From Deltaproteobacteria bacterium (GTDB lineage: Bacteria; Myxococcota_A; Polyangia; Polyangiales; JADJMO01), in contig JACPFM010000121.1 of NCBI GenBank assembly GCA_016182965.1, positions 1 through 46,990 of the forward strand: DNA of 46,990 bases, read 5' to 3'. Under the pieces are notes generated by a model. It had not been told where the DNA came from and ran no database searches. It worked only from the letters and a program-made list of their open reading frames with translations. Positions 8,585 to 15,712 of this stretch are shown here, piece after piece. The translations under genes and the position numbers were made by a program. Position 1 is the first letter of the stretch. Each line of letters starts with the position of its first letter.

Positions 8585-9229
8585 TCAGCACTTCCAGACG
8601 ACGATCCGACACACGCCCTTGACGCACACGCTGTCGCGCGAGCCCGTGGCGCACGGCTTCACCGTCGCGTAGGGGCGCGGGACCTTCGATGCGGGCGCCG
8701 GTCGCAGCGGGTCTTCGAGCCAGCTGCAGTCCTTCGTCGTCTTGCACGCCACCGGGCCGACCCACTCGGCCGCGCATTTGCCGGCGTCGCAGCGACACAG
8801 ACCGCCTTGCTCGCGGATGGGCATCGGCGGGCCGTCGCCGCAGCGGCCGGTGGGCGCGTCGAACCCGCAGTCCGCGTCGCTCTTGCAGGCCCGCGTCGGC
8901 GCTTCGTGACGCCGCGCGGCGCAGACGCCGTCGGCGCACACGCACGGACCGGGCACCGGACCGTCGCACACCTCGGCGCTCGGCTTCTGCGACTTGCGCG
9001 CCACGCACGCGACCGCTCCGCACGGCGGATCCCACGCGCAGTCGGCGTCGGCGTCGCAGTACGACGGCGTGATCTTCGCCGTCGTCGTCGCCGTCGTCGT
9101 CGGCAGGGGCTTGGCCGCGTCGACGATCGGGCCCGCGTCGTCGGCGACGATCGCGACGGGCGTCGGGGTCGTGCGGGAGCACGCGCACGGGCAGGTGGAG
9201 ATCAGCAGCACCCACGGCGCGAGGCGCAT
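8585..9229 (-). CDS. Secreted Cys-rich protein, probable lipoprotein
   Basis: From ATG 9229 this is a 214-residue exported protein with a signal-like N-terminus (MRLAPWVLLISTCPCACS). A Thr/Ala linker leads to at least 18 Cys in repeated D-x-D-C patterns (DADADCAW, KSDADCGF, TTKDCSW), each followed by a paired Cys region. This recalls the disulfide-rich DxDC modules seen in many myxobacterial secreted proteins. The lipobox is imperfect (Thr or Ala before Cys), so lipidation is uncertain. An ATG four codons upstream is an alternative start. No enzymatic motif is visible. Confidence 0.7.
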   Translation of the reverse strand: MRLAPWVLLISTCPCACSRTTPTPVAIVADDAGPIVDAAKPLPTTTATTTAKITPSYCDADADCAWDPPCGAVACVARKSQKPSAEVCDGPVPGPCVCADGVCAARRHEAPTRACKSDADCGFDAPTGRCGDGPPMPIREQGGLCRCDAGKCAAEWVGPVACKTTKDCSWLEDPLRPAPASKVPRPYATVKPCATGSRDSVCVKGVCRIVVWKC

Positions 9230-9269
9230 GGCGGCGAGCATACGACGATCGCGCGGAACGCGAGGGCGC

Positions 9270-10151
9270 TCACGGGCCCGCCACCGGGAACAGCGGCACC
9301 ACGAACAACCCGAACGGCGTGACGATCACCGTGACCGGCGCGTTGAACGGCGCCGCGGTGAGCGGGGTGATCGGCGCGCCGCCGAACGTACCGAACCCGG
9401 CGCCGGCCGACGGGGACGACGAGATCGCGCCGGCGCTGCCGACCACGGTGCCGCCGGCGGCTTGCACGCCGGTGCCGAACGTCGCTCCCGCGCCCGATGC
9501 GCCGATGGTGCTGCCGCCGGCGCCGCCGACGCCGATCGTCGCGCCGCCCGCGCCGGCCGCTCCGATCGACGTGCCGCCGAGCGTCGGCGGAGGCGTCGTG
9601 ATCGGCGGGAGCTCGATCGGAACCGGCGTCAGCAGCGGCACGATCACCGGCGCGTTCGGATCCCACGACATCCCGGCGTCGGCCGCGGCGACCAGCTCCG
9701 GAGACGCGTCGGCCGCGTCCTCCGCGGGTGCGGCATCGGTCGCGGGCTCGGCCTCGGCGGCGTCGAGATCGGCCTCCGGCGTCTCGGCGTCCGCGGCCGT
9801 GCTCGGCGCTGCGTCGACCTCGGCCGATGCGGGCTCCTCGGCGTCGGCGCCGCCGTCGATCACGGCGGCGGGCTCCTCCGGCGGCGGCGCGGGCGTCTCC
9901 GCCGACTCGGTCATCCAGCTCGGCCACTGCGCCGCCGTCGCCGGTGGCGTCACCGTCGTGGTCGGAGGGCCGCCACCCCAGTAGGGCACCTCGACCTCGG
10001 GAGACGGCTGCCCGCGCCTCACGCGCGCCTTGCGCGTCTGCCGCTCGAGATCGACGGCGCTGTCGATCCAGAGCCCGGCGGCCGCAGCGACGGCCGCGAA
10101 CAGCAACCAGACGCGCGCTCGGATCCTCGGCTCGTCGAATCGACGCCTCAT
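9270..10151 (-). CDS. Membrane-anchored low-complexity protein, Gly-rich C-terminus
   Basis: The chosen ATG at 10151 gives 293 residues. A basic N-terminus is followed by one hydrophobic helix (VWLLFAAVAAAAGLW), then a Pro/Glu/Ala-rich acidic stretch of about 120 residues. A Gly/Ser/Ala-rich region repeats a roughly 12-residue pattern (GGxTIGxxGAGG), and the protein ends in a hydrophobic C-terminus. It looks like a single-span protein whose bulk lies outside the cytoplasm. The frame stays open upstream of 10151, but that part lies antisense to the SnoaL-like gene and is Arg-rich, so it was excluded. No family is recognised. Confidence 0.6.
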   Translation of the reverse strand: MRRRFDEPRIRARVWLLFAAVAAAAGLWIDSAVDLERQTRKARVRRGQPSPEVEVPYWGGGPPTTTVTPPATAAQWPSWMTESAETPAPPPEEPAAVIDGGADAEEPASAEVDAAPSTAADAETPEADLDAAEAEPATDAAPAEDAADASPELVAAADAGMSWDPNAPVIVPLLTPVPIELPPITTPPPTLGGTSIGAAGAGGATIGVGGAGGSTIGASGAGATFGTGVQAAGGTVVGSAGAISSSPSAGAGFGTFGGAPITPLTAAPFNAPVTVIVTPFGLFVVPLFPVAGP

Positions 10152-10259
10152 CGCACTGACGGCGTTGCATCGCGCGTGCGCGCCTCGAGCCGTCGTGCCG
10201 CTACGGTCGCGCTGACGCGCCGCGGTGACTTCCGGCCGTCGCCTCGTTCTACTCGCGTC

Positions 10260-10682
10260 ATGACCGAGCTCGCCGGCCGATTCCGCTCCGCCATCGACGC
10301 GCTCAACGCGCGCGGCCTCGACGCCCTCGACGAGCTGCTCGCGCTCTACGACGCGGCCGTGGTGTTCGAGGATCCGATGCAGAAGATCGAGGGCATCGAG
10401 GCCTTCGCCGAGCTCAATCGCAAGATGATCGCGCACGCCCGCTCGCTGCGCTTCGACGTTCACGAAGTGGTCGAGCAGAACGAGCAGCTCTTCGCGACGT
10501 GGACGCTCCACTACGCGCCGAGGCTGGGCCCCTCGATGAAGATCGGCGGCGCGACCCACGTGCGCGTCCGCGACGGCCGCATCGTCGAGCACCGCGACTA
10601 CTGGGACCTGATGTCGAGCGTCGTCGACGTCATCCCCGGCGCGAGCCGCGTCTACAAATCGGTGATGGCGCGCTTCGTTTGA
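10260..10682 (+). CDS. SnoaL-like / NTF2-fold protein
   Basis: This 140-residue protein has the cone-shaped NTF2-like fold pattern: an N-terminal helix (FRSAIDALNARGLDALDELLALY), a strand with VVFEDPM, a helix with IEAFAELNRKMI, then curved strands ending HVRVRDGRIVEHRDYWD. The last segment, with the R-D-G-(R/K)-I-x-x-x-x-D-Y-W pattern, is typical of SnoaL_2 members. These act as small isomerases/hydrolases or simple ligand binders, and the activity cannot be predicted. It starts at ATG 10260, divergent from the Gly-rich membrane protein. Confidence 0.82.
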   Translation: MTELAGRFRSAIDALNARGLDALDELLALYDAAVVFEDPMQKIEGIEAFAELNRKMIAHARSLRFDVHEVVEQNEQLFATWTLHYAPRLGPSMKIGGATHVRVRDGRIVEHRDYWDLMSSVVDVIPGASRVYKSVMARFV

Positions 10683-10784
10683 TCGGCGGGAACTTCCGTC
10701 GCGCGTCGCTGTCGGTCACCGCGTTCGAGAGAGGCGTTGGCTCGCGCAGCCGCGGTGATCCCGCGCGCGCGGGGAGGAAGGCTC

Positions 10785-11117
10785 ATGTCGAAGACCGACG
10801 CCCCCCGCGGGCCGTCGTCCGGCGCCGTGCGCGCCGAGCGGATCGATCTCGGCTTCACGTCGGTGGTCGCGGTGTCGCTGTTCGTGCACTTCGGCTTCGT
10901 CAGCGCGGTGCACGCCGACTTCCTCGACCCGAAGGTCGACGACGATCACGACGCGGCCGCGCTGGTGCTCGACGCCGGGTCGCGACCGAGCGTGCCGGTG
11001 GAGGAGCGGATCGCGATCGATGACCCGCCGAACTTCGCGCCGGCGGCGCCCGCGGCACCGGCGGGCGGCGCGCCCGTCCCGGGGGACGCCCCCTCGACGC
11101 GCTCGACGGCGCGCTGA
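10785..11117 (+). CDS. AgmX/PglI-type envelope protein, N-terminal part (frameshifted)
   Basis: The ATG at 10785 follows a good ribosome binding site (GGGGAGGAAG, 10771-10780). The reading has a short polar N-terminus and a single membrane helix (FTSVVAVSLFVHFGFVSAVHADF), followed by a Pro/Ala periplasmic stretch. It then stops at 11115 after a shift of frame. The downstream frame continues the protein as LDALDGALSTLGLQTIGAM, so one base appears to be missing near the G5 run (11081-11085) or the C5 run (11089-11093). Restoring one C gives an uninterrupted protein of about 300 residues. This is either a sequencing error, a true mutation or a -1 slip. Confidence 0.7.
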   Translation: MSKTDAPRGPSSGAVRAERIDLGFTSVVAVSLFVHFGFVSAVHADFLDPKVDDDHDAAALVLDAGSRPSVPVEERIAIDDPPNFAPAAPAAPAGGAPVPGDAPSTRSTAR

Positions 11118-11146
11118 GCACCCTCGGCCTCCAGACCATCGGGGCG

Positions 11147-11692
11147 ATGCAGAAGGGCGGGCCGCCGAAGCCGCACGAGACGGCGACCGCCTCCGACGGA
11201 TCGCTCGACGAGGTCGCGCGCGAGCTCGGAGGTGTCGACGCGGATGGTCCCAAGATGAAGGGCGCGTCCGCGTCCGGCGGGCCGATCGCCGGCGGACCGA
11301 TCAAGGTCGATCCCGGGGTGACCAAGGGCAAGCCGACGACCGCGCCGACCGCGCCGGTCGGCGAGCCGCCGGTGAAGGCCAACGAGCCGTTCGTCGCGCC
11401 GGCGACCGGCAACGGGCCGAAGGACGTCGACGCCATCATCGCGAAGAACCGCTGGCGGTTCCGCGCCTGCTACAACAAGGAGCTGCAGCTGCACCCCGAC
11501 GCGATGGGCACCTTGAAGGTGAAGGTCGACGTCGCCGAGGACGGCACGGTGACCGGCGCCCACGTCATGTCGAGCGACGTCTCGCCGACGCTCGAGGCGT
11601 GCGTGCTCGGCGCGTTCCGTGCGATGCGCTTCGCGGAGGAGGAGCACGCGTGCCTGTTCGTCGTGCCGGTGAGGCTCACCACAGGCAAGTAG
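11147..11692 (+). CDS. AgmX/PglI C-terminal (TonB-like) domain, rest of the frameshifted gene
   Basis: This is the C-terminal half of the gene beginning at 10785; coding signal in this frame already starts near 11090. A flexible Gly/Lys/Pro region precedes a compact domain with VDAIIAKNRWRFRACYNKEL, then GTLKVKVDVAEDGTVTGAHV and LEACVLGAFRAMRF. This matches the AgmX/PglI C-terminal fold, a TonB-like alpha/beta unit with a conserved C-Y and a paired C. In myxobacteria such domains occur in gliding or envelope-spanning machines. No ribosome binding site precedes ATG 11147, so independent translation is unlikely. Confidence 0.8.
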   Translation: MQKGGPPKPHETATASDGSLDEVARELGGVDADGPKMKGASASGGPIAGGPIKVDPGVTKGKPTTAPTAPVGEPPVKANEPFVAPATGNGPKDVDAIIAKNRWRFRACYNKELQLHPDAMGTLKVKVDVAEDGTVTGAHVMSSDVSPTLEACVLGAFRAMRFAEEEHACLFVVPVRLTTGK

Positions 11693-11750
11693 CCGGAGCT
11701 CGTGGCCTTGGCGTGTCTGCGCGCGCGCCCTCGCGCCCTCGCGCCTGTCG

Positions 11751-12641
11751 TCAGCGGAACTGCGGCGCCGCGCGCACGAGCTCGAGCGCGTCGGCGGGCG
11801 CGTCGGCAGGGAACGCGGCCGACGACCGGCCCAGCCGCTCGAGCCAGCGACGATCGAGCGGCGCGTCGAGATCGCGTACGTCGACGGCGCCGACGGTCGC
11901 CTGCCTGTCGTCGCCGGCGATCGACGGGGTCGACGGGCTCGACGGGCTCGACGGGATCGACGGGATCGATGGGCCGAAGCCGACGGCGAACCCGGCGAGG
12001 AGCATCGCCGACCGCGTCGCGGTCGCGCCGCTGTAGGTGTGCACGGTCGCTCCGCGCCGGCAGACGCGGCGGAGCGCGGAGAAGGCGCGCGTCGTCCACA
12101 GCGACGGGTTGGCGCGCGGCGAGAACGGATCCCAGAACACGACGTCGGCTGACGCCTCGGCGATCGCGTCGAGCGTGTCGGGCAACGGACCGAGCACGCA
12201 ACGCCAACGCGCGTGCTCGCACGCGTGCTCGCGGTCGCGCACGAGGGCGCGCGCGGCCTCGCGACCCGCCCCCTCGAAGCCGAAGTCGGCCGCGTGCTCG
12301 TCGGCGAGCGCGAGCTCGAGCGCGCCGAGGCTCCGGTCGAAGCTGATCAGCTCGAGGAGCCGTCCGCGCGTCGCCGCGGCGGAGACCTTCCACGCGGCGA
12401 GCGCGTTGGAGCCGGCGCCGAGGCCGACGTCGAGGAGCAGGAGCGGCCGGGCGTCGTGCGCGGCGAGGCGGTCACGCAGGCGCGACGGAGAAACATAGAG
12501 ACGTTCTGCTTCGACGGCGGGACCGACGACCGGGTGCATCAGCTCCCCGGTGAGCCGATCGCGCACGGCGCGCGCGCCGCTGCGGGTCGTCACGACCTCG
12601 CAATCGAGCGCCCCTTCGAGCGTTGGACGGGTGCCGGTCAC
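11751..12641 (-). CDS. MnmC-like SAM-dependent methyltransferase (Methyltransf_30)
   Basis: The start GTG (12641-12639) overlaps the tgt stop in GTGA, so translation is probably coupled. The 296-residue protein has an SAM-binding strand and turn (LLLLDVGLGAGSNALAAW), an acidic strand end (ISFDRSLGALELAL) and the family signature DVVFWDPFSPRANPSLWT, which corresponds to the D-x-F-(A/S)-P-x-x-N-P-x-x-W motif of MnmC N-domains. MnmC methylates aminomethyl-uridine at tRNA position 34. Next to tgt, which acts on G34, this suggests a wobble-modification pair. A Pro-Ser repeat (18 residues) lies just after the usual G-x-G position, near where MnmC proteins have a K-R-E motif. Confidence 0.8.
   Translation of the reverse strand: MTGTRPTLEGALDCEVVTTRSGARAVRDRLTGELMHPVVGPAVEAERLYVSPSRLRDRLAAHDARPLLLLDVGLGAGSNALAAWKVSAAATRGRLLELISFDRSLGALELALADEHAADFGFEGAGREAARALVRDREHACEHARWRCVLGPLPDTLDAIAEASADVVFWDPFSPRANPSLWTTRAFSALRRVCRRGATVHTYSGATATRSAMLLAGFAVGFGPSIPSIPSSPSSPSTPSIAGDDRQATVGAVDVRDLDAPLDRRWLERLGRSSAAFPADAPADALELVRAAPQFR
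11921..11973. repeat. Six 9-bp tandem repeats inside the methyltransferase gene
   Basis: Units of TCGACGGGN run six times, the last one base short. On the coding (minus) strand they give a Pro-Ser-(Ile/Ser/Thr) repeat. The unit length preserves frame. The tract sits between a hydrophobic helix and a conserved strand of the methyltransferase, so it probably forms a surface loop. Confidence 0.85.
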
Positions 12642-13843
12642 GCGGCGCCCTCGAGGCGTCTCCCGGGACGCCTCGCGCCGTGCTCGTGCCGGTCGATCGC
12701 CTCGAGCTTCGCGCGCGCCCACCGCGCGTACTCGCCCGCCTCGATGGCGCGACGCGCCTCGGTCATCAGCGCCTGGTAGTGATGGAGGTTGTGGAGCGAG
12801 AGCAGCCGCGCGCCGAGCGGCTCGCCGCACTTGAAGAGATGGTGGAGGTACGCGCGGGTGGAGCCGCGGCACGTCCGGCACGAGCAGCGCTCGTCGAGCG
12901 GCACGTCGGCGCGCGCGTAGGCCGCCCGCGTGATCTTCACGCGCCCGCTCGACGTGAAGGCGGTGCCTTGCCACGCCAGGTGCGTCGGGAGGATGCAGTC
13001 GAACATGTCGACGCCTGCGAGCATCGCGTGCAGCAGATCGGGCGGCGTGCCGACGCCCATCAGGTAGCGCGGACGATCGAGCGGCAGCAGCTCGGCCGAG
13101 AGCGCGATGACGTCCTGCCGCTCCTCGCGCGTGTCGCCGACCGCGAGGCCGCCGATGGCGAACCCGTCGAAGGAGTGCTGGGTGAGGAACGCGGCCGACT
13201 CGGCGCGCAGCTCGGGGACGAGCCCTCCCTGCACGATGGCGAAGAGCGCCTGCCGATCGCCCGTCTGCGTGTCGCTCCGCGCGGCGAGGCTCCGGACCGC
13301 CCAGCGATGGGTCCGCTCCATCGCGGCGCGCGTGGTCGCCGCGTCGGACGTCGAGTCGATGCAGACGTCGAGCACCATCATGATGTCGGAGCCGATCGCC
13401 GTCTGGAGCTCGATCGAACGCTCGGGCGACAACATGTGCATGCGCCCGTCGACGTAGCTGCGGAAGCGCGCCCCGCGCTCGGAGACGGTGCGATCGGCCG
13501 ACAGCGAGAAGATCTGGAAGCCGCCGGAGTCGGTGAGGATCGGCCCGCGCCAACCCATGAAGCCGTGGACGCCGCCCACGCGACGAAACAGCTCGACCCC
13601 CGGCCGCAGCATCAGGTGATAGGTGTTCGCGAGCAGCACCTGCGCGCCGACGGCGGCGAGGTCGTCTGGATCGAGCCCGGTCACGGTCGCGCGGGTGCCC
13701 ACCGTCATGAACGCCGGAGTGTCGATCACGCCGTGTTCGGTGGTGATGGCGCCACGGCGCGCCCGGGACTCGCGATCGACGGCGTGGACGCTGAACCCGA
13801 ATGGCACCGGCGCAGTGTAGGTGACCGAGCCTCGAGTGCCCAT
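12638..13843 (-). CDS. tgt: Queuine tRNA-ribosyltransferase
   Basis: The 401-residue protein has the whole Tgt TIM-barrel. It contains TPAFMTVGTRATV, NTYHLMLRPG, the catalytic GPILTDSGGFQIFS (D105), AIVQGG, FAIGGLAVG, MGVGTPPDLLHA, the nucleophile Asp in GVDMFDCILPT, and the zinc site CSCRTC plus a distant His (SLHNLHHY). It exchanges guanine 34 of Asp, Asn, His and Tyr tRNAs for the queuosine precursor. The usual PTRNAR motif after the nucleophile reads PTHLAWQG, a variant I recall from other myxobacterial Tgt proteins. The window also holds a tRNA-Asp(GTC), a classic Tgt substrate. It is co-transcribed with the MnmC-like gene. Confidence 0.96.
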   Translation of the reverse strand: MGTRGSVTYTAPVPFGFSVHAVDRESRARRGAITTEHGVIDTPAFMTVGTRATVTGLDPDDLAAVGAQVLLANTYHLMLRPGVELFRRVGGVHGFMGWRGPILTDSGGFQIFSLSADRTVSERGARFRSYVDGRMHMLSPERSIELQTAIGSDIMMVLDVCIDSTSDAATTRAAMERTHRWAVRSLAARSDTQTGDRQALFAIVQGGLVPELRAESAAFLTQHSFDGFAIGGLAVGDTREERQDVIALSAELLPLDRPRYLMGVGTPPDLLHAMLAGVDMFDCILPTHLAWQGTAFTSSGRVKITRAAYARADVPLDERCSCRTCRGSTRAYLHHLFKCGEPLGARLLSLHNLHHYQALMTEARRAIEAGEYARWARAKLEAIDRHEHGARRPGRRLEGAA

Positions 13844-13887
13844 GGGCTCGACGAGACGAAGCGGCGGTGCAGACCGCGCAGAGCGAG

Positions 13888-14265
13888 CTACTTCAGCGTG
13901 ACGGTCGCCGAGCGCGGATCGCTCTCGTTGGCCTCCGCGTCGATCACCGACACGGTGACCGCGAGCGGGCCCTTCGGCGCCGTGCCGACGATGCGCAGCG
14001 CGATGGCGGCGTCATTCGCCGCCCTGCCGCTCGCCGGGTACTGCGCGGAGGAGCCGAGCGACGGGACCTGCACGCGGATGCGACGTACCTCGTCGTCGTC
14101 GTCGTGGTAGCTGATGAGTCCGGCCACGTGATAGGTGCCGTCGGGGTCGAGCGTCGCCGAATCGGCGAGCGTCAGCGCGTCGATCACCGGGCGCGTGCCT
14201 TGCTCGACGGTGCACGCCGCGAGGAGCAGCGCGGCCGCCGCGACGCGCCGGGCGAACGCGCTCAT
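13888..14265 (-). CDS. Small lipoprotein, 125 aa
   Basis: The ATG (14265-14263) overlaps the stop of the DUF2277 gene in ATGA, so the two are one transcript. The signal peptide MSAFARRVAAAALLLAAC has a good lipobox (LLAAC). The mature part is an immunoglobulin-like beta domain: PVIDALTLADSATLDPDGTYHVAGLISYHDDDDEVRRIRVQVP, ending in VTVSVIDAEANESDPRSATVTL. The acidic DDDD turn could bind calcium. The role is unknown; it should be attached to a membrane by lipid. Confidence 0.8.
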   Translation of the reverse strand: MSAFARRVAAAALLLAACTVEQGTRPVIDALTLADSATLDPDGTYHVAGLISYHDDDDEVRRIRVQVPSLGSSAQYPASGRAANDAAIALRIVGTAPKGPLAVTVSVIDAEANESDPRSATVTLK

Positions 14266-14552
14266 CGCGCGACCGCTTTGGGAGACGAGCGTTCGCGACG
14301 GCTCCAGCGCGCCTTGGCCTTCTCGCGCTCGCCCTCGCGCGTGCGCACGGCACCGCGAGGGTGCAACGCCGAGAGCAGGCTCGACGTCGCCGCGGCGACG
14401 TCGCGGACGGCGCGCGCGAACGCCGCCTGGTCGGCGACGGCGGGCTTGGTCGTGCCGCTCACCGTGCGCACGTACTGCAGCGCCGCGGCTTCGGTCTCCT
14501 CTTCCGTGGTCGGCGGCTCGAAGTGATGGAGCACGCGGATGTTCCGGCACAT
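14262..14552 (-). CDS. DUF2277 family protein
   Basis: This 96-residue protein starts MCRNIRVLHHFEPPTTEEE and continues AALQYVRTVSGTTKPA, then AFARAVRDVAAATSSLLSAL. The M-C-R-N-I-(R/K)-x-L-(H/F)-N/H-F-x-P-P-(A/T)-(T/S)-x-E-E start is the hallmark of DUF2277, a small bacterial family without known function. The C-terminal 25 residues are basic and extend past the usual family end. It is the first gene of a two-gene unit with the lipoprotein downstream. Confidence 0.92.
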   Translation of the reverse strand: MCRNIRVLHHFEPPTTEEETEAAALQYVRTVSGTTKPAVADQAAFARAVRDVAAATSSLLSALHPRGAVRTREGEREKAKARWSRRERSSPKAVAR

Positions 14553-14596
14553 GCGGCCAATGATGGCGCCCGGGGGTTGGACGTCGCAAGCTCGAG

Positions 14597-14827
14597 TCAC
14601 CTCTCGCGCGTGAGCTTCGCGGCGGTGCGCAGCCAGCCGCGGACCTTCGTGCGCGGGAGGTCGTCGACCGAGGTGAGCTCGAGGTGGCGACCGAGCTTGC
14701 CCTCTCCGGAGAGCAGGCCGTCCGGATCGGCGAACGCATCGGGCGGTCCGCTGAGGATCAGGTTCACGTGCGCCTCGTGCGCGCCGAGCGCGCACATCAT
14801 GTTGCCGCCGAGCTCGAAGAACGGCAT
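14597..14827 (-). pseudogene. Truncated DUF1801 (YdhG-like) remnant
   Basis: The readable part is GMPFFELGGNMMCAL, then HVNLILSGPP, then DPDGLLSGEGKLGRHLELTSVDDL and a closing helix. This matches the C-terminal two thirds of DUF1801 domains, which normally have an N-terminal helix bundle before W-G-M-P. Here an in-frame stop lies eight codons before the first ATG, and that stop is the stop codon of the small membrane gene upstream, so the N-terminus has been lost. The ATG lies directly after TGGGGA, too close to serve as a usual ribosome binding site. I read it as a decayed fragment; a short functional protein is less likely. Confidence 0.6.
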
Positions 14828-14848
14828 TCCCCACGAGAAATGCGAACC

Positions 14849-15028
14849 TCAGCCCGCCAGCACGCGGTAGAGCATGAACGCGATGACGGCGACGGCGACC
14901 GCGAGGATGAGCACGCTCCACGCGATGATCATCGCGCGCCCGCGGTACCTCGGCGGCACGCTCGGGCCGATGTCGAGGTACTGAGGGGTGGTCGGCGGCA
15001 ACGAGGGCCGCGAGGTCGAGTTCGTCAT
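14849..15028 (-). CDS. Small single-span membrane protein, 59 aa
   Basis: The ATG at 15028 follows a clear ribosome binding site (GGGAGGG ending 6 bases upstream), which favours it over the ATG six codons earlier. A polar N-terminus (MTNSTSRPSLPPTTPQYLD) leads to a basic PRYRGRAMI and a hydrophobic helix (IIAWSVLILAVAVAVIAFMLYRVL) near the C-terminus. It is likely inserted with the short tail outside. No family is recognised. Confidence 0.65.
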   Translation of the reverse strand: MTNSTSRPSLPPTTPQYLDIGPSVPPRYRGRAMIIAWSVLILAVAVAVIAFMLYRVLAG

Positions 15029-15076
15029 GTTGCCCTCCCGATCCATCGTGGCGACGCAACGTGCGCGCCAGGTGTT

Positions 15077-15712
15077 TCACACCCGAGCTCCCGGTCCGGC
15101 GCGGCGGGCGAGCACGCGCCGCACGCGCAGGTGCTCCTCGCGCTCACGCTCCTCGAGCGTGCGCTGCGCCGACACGATCTCGGCGCGCAGCGCGGGGCCG
15201 ATGCGCTGCTCGAGGACGTGCGCCTGTCGCGTGGTGCGCGCCAGCGCCTCGGCGATGCGCCGCACCGGGAGCTCGGTGCCGGCGGCCTCGATGAGGCGCT
15301 CGGCGAGCTCTTCGAACGCCGCCGCCGCCTCCGCCGCGGCGGGGCCGACCGTGACCGGAGGGGTGCCGCGCGCCTCGAACGTCCGCCGCAGCGGAGCGGT
15401 TGTCTCCAGCTGCGCGATGGACACGCCCCAGATCACCCCGGTCTCGATGGCGATCCGGAGCTCGCGCGTCGGCCACCCGATCGCCTGGAGGTCGGCGTCA
15501 CCGTGCGACGCGAGCGCCCGCAGGAGGGCCGCGTAGGCGCGCGCCGCCTGCTCGATCGTTCGCGCGCGCGCGTCGGCTGCGGGGCGCGCCAGCTCGAACA
15601 GCCGCCGCACGAGCGCCTCGCGTTTGCGCTGCAGGAGCTCGACGCCCCGCGCCACGTGCGCCGCCCGGCGCCGCGCGCGCATCAGGTTCATGCGTGTCGC
15701 CGGCTGCCTCAT
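15077..15712 (-). CDS. V/A-type ATPase subunit D (central stalk)
   Basis: The ATG (15712-15710) overlaps the subunit B stop in ATGA, and the resulting N-terminus MRQPATRMNLMRARRRAAHVARG fits the V-type D family, which starts with P-(T/N)-(R/K)-x-x-L-x-x-L-(R/K). Long helices (LLQRKREALVRRLFEL and a C-terminal Arg/Glu-rich helix) form the rotating coiled-coil shaft inside the A3B3 head. The protein has 211 residues, close to the usual 200-220. It is the last gene of the nine-gene operon. Confidence 0.9.
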   Translation of the reverse strand: MRQPATRMNLMRARRRAAHVARGVELLQRKREALVRRLFELARPAADARARTIEQAARAYAALLRALASHGDADLQAIGWPTRELRIAIETGVIWGVSIAQLETTAPLRRTFEARGTPPVTVGPAAAEAAAAFEELAERLIEAAGTELPVRRIAEALARTTRQAHVLEQRIGPALRAEIVSAQRTLEEREREEHLRVRRVLARRAGPGARV

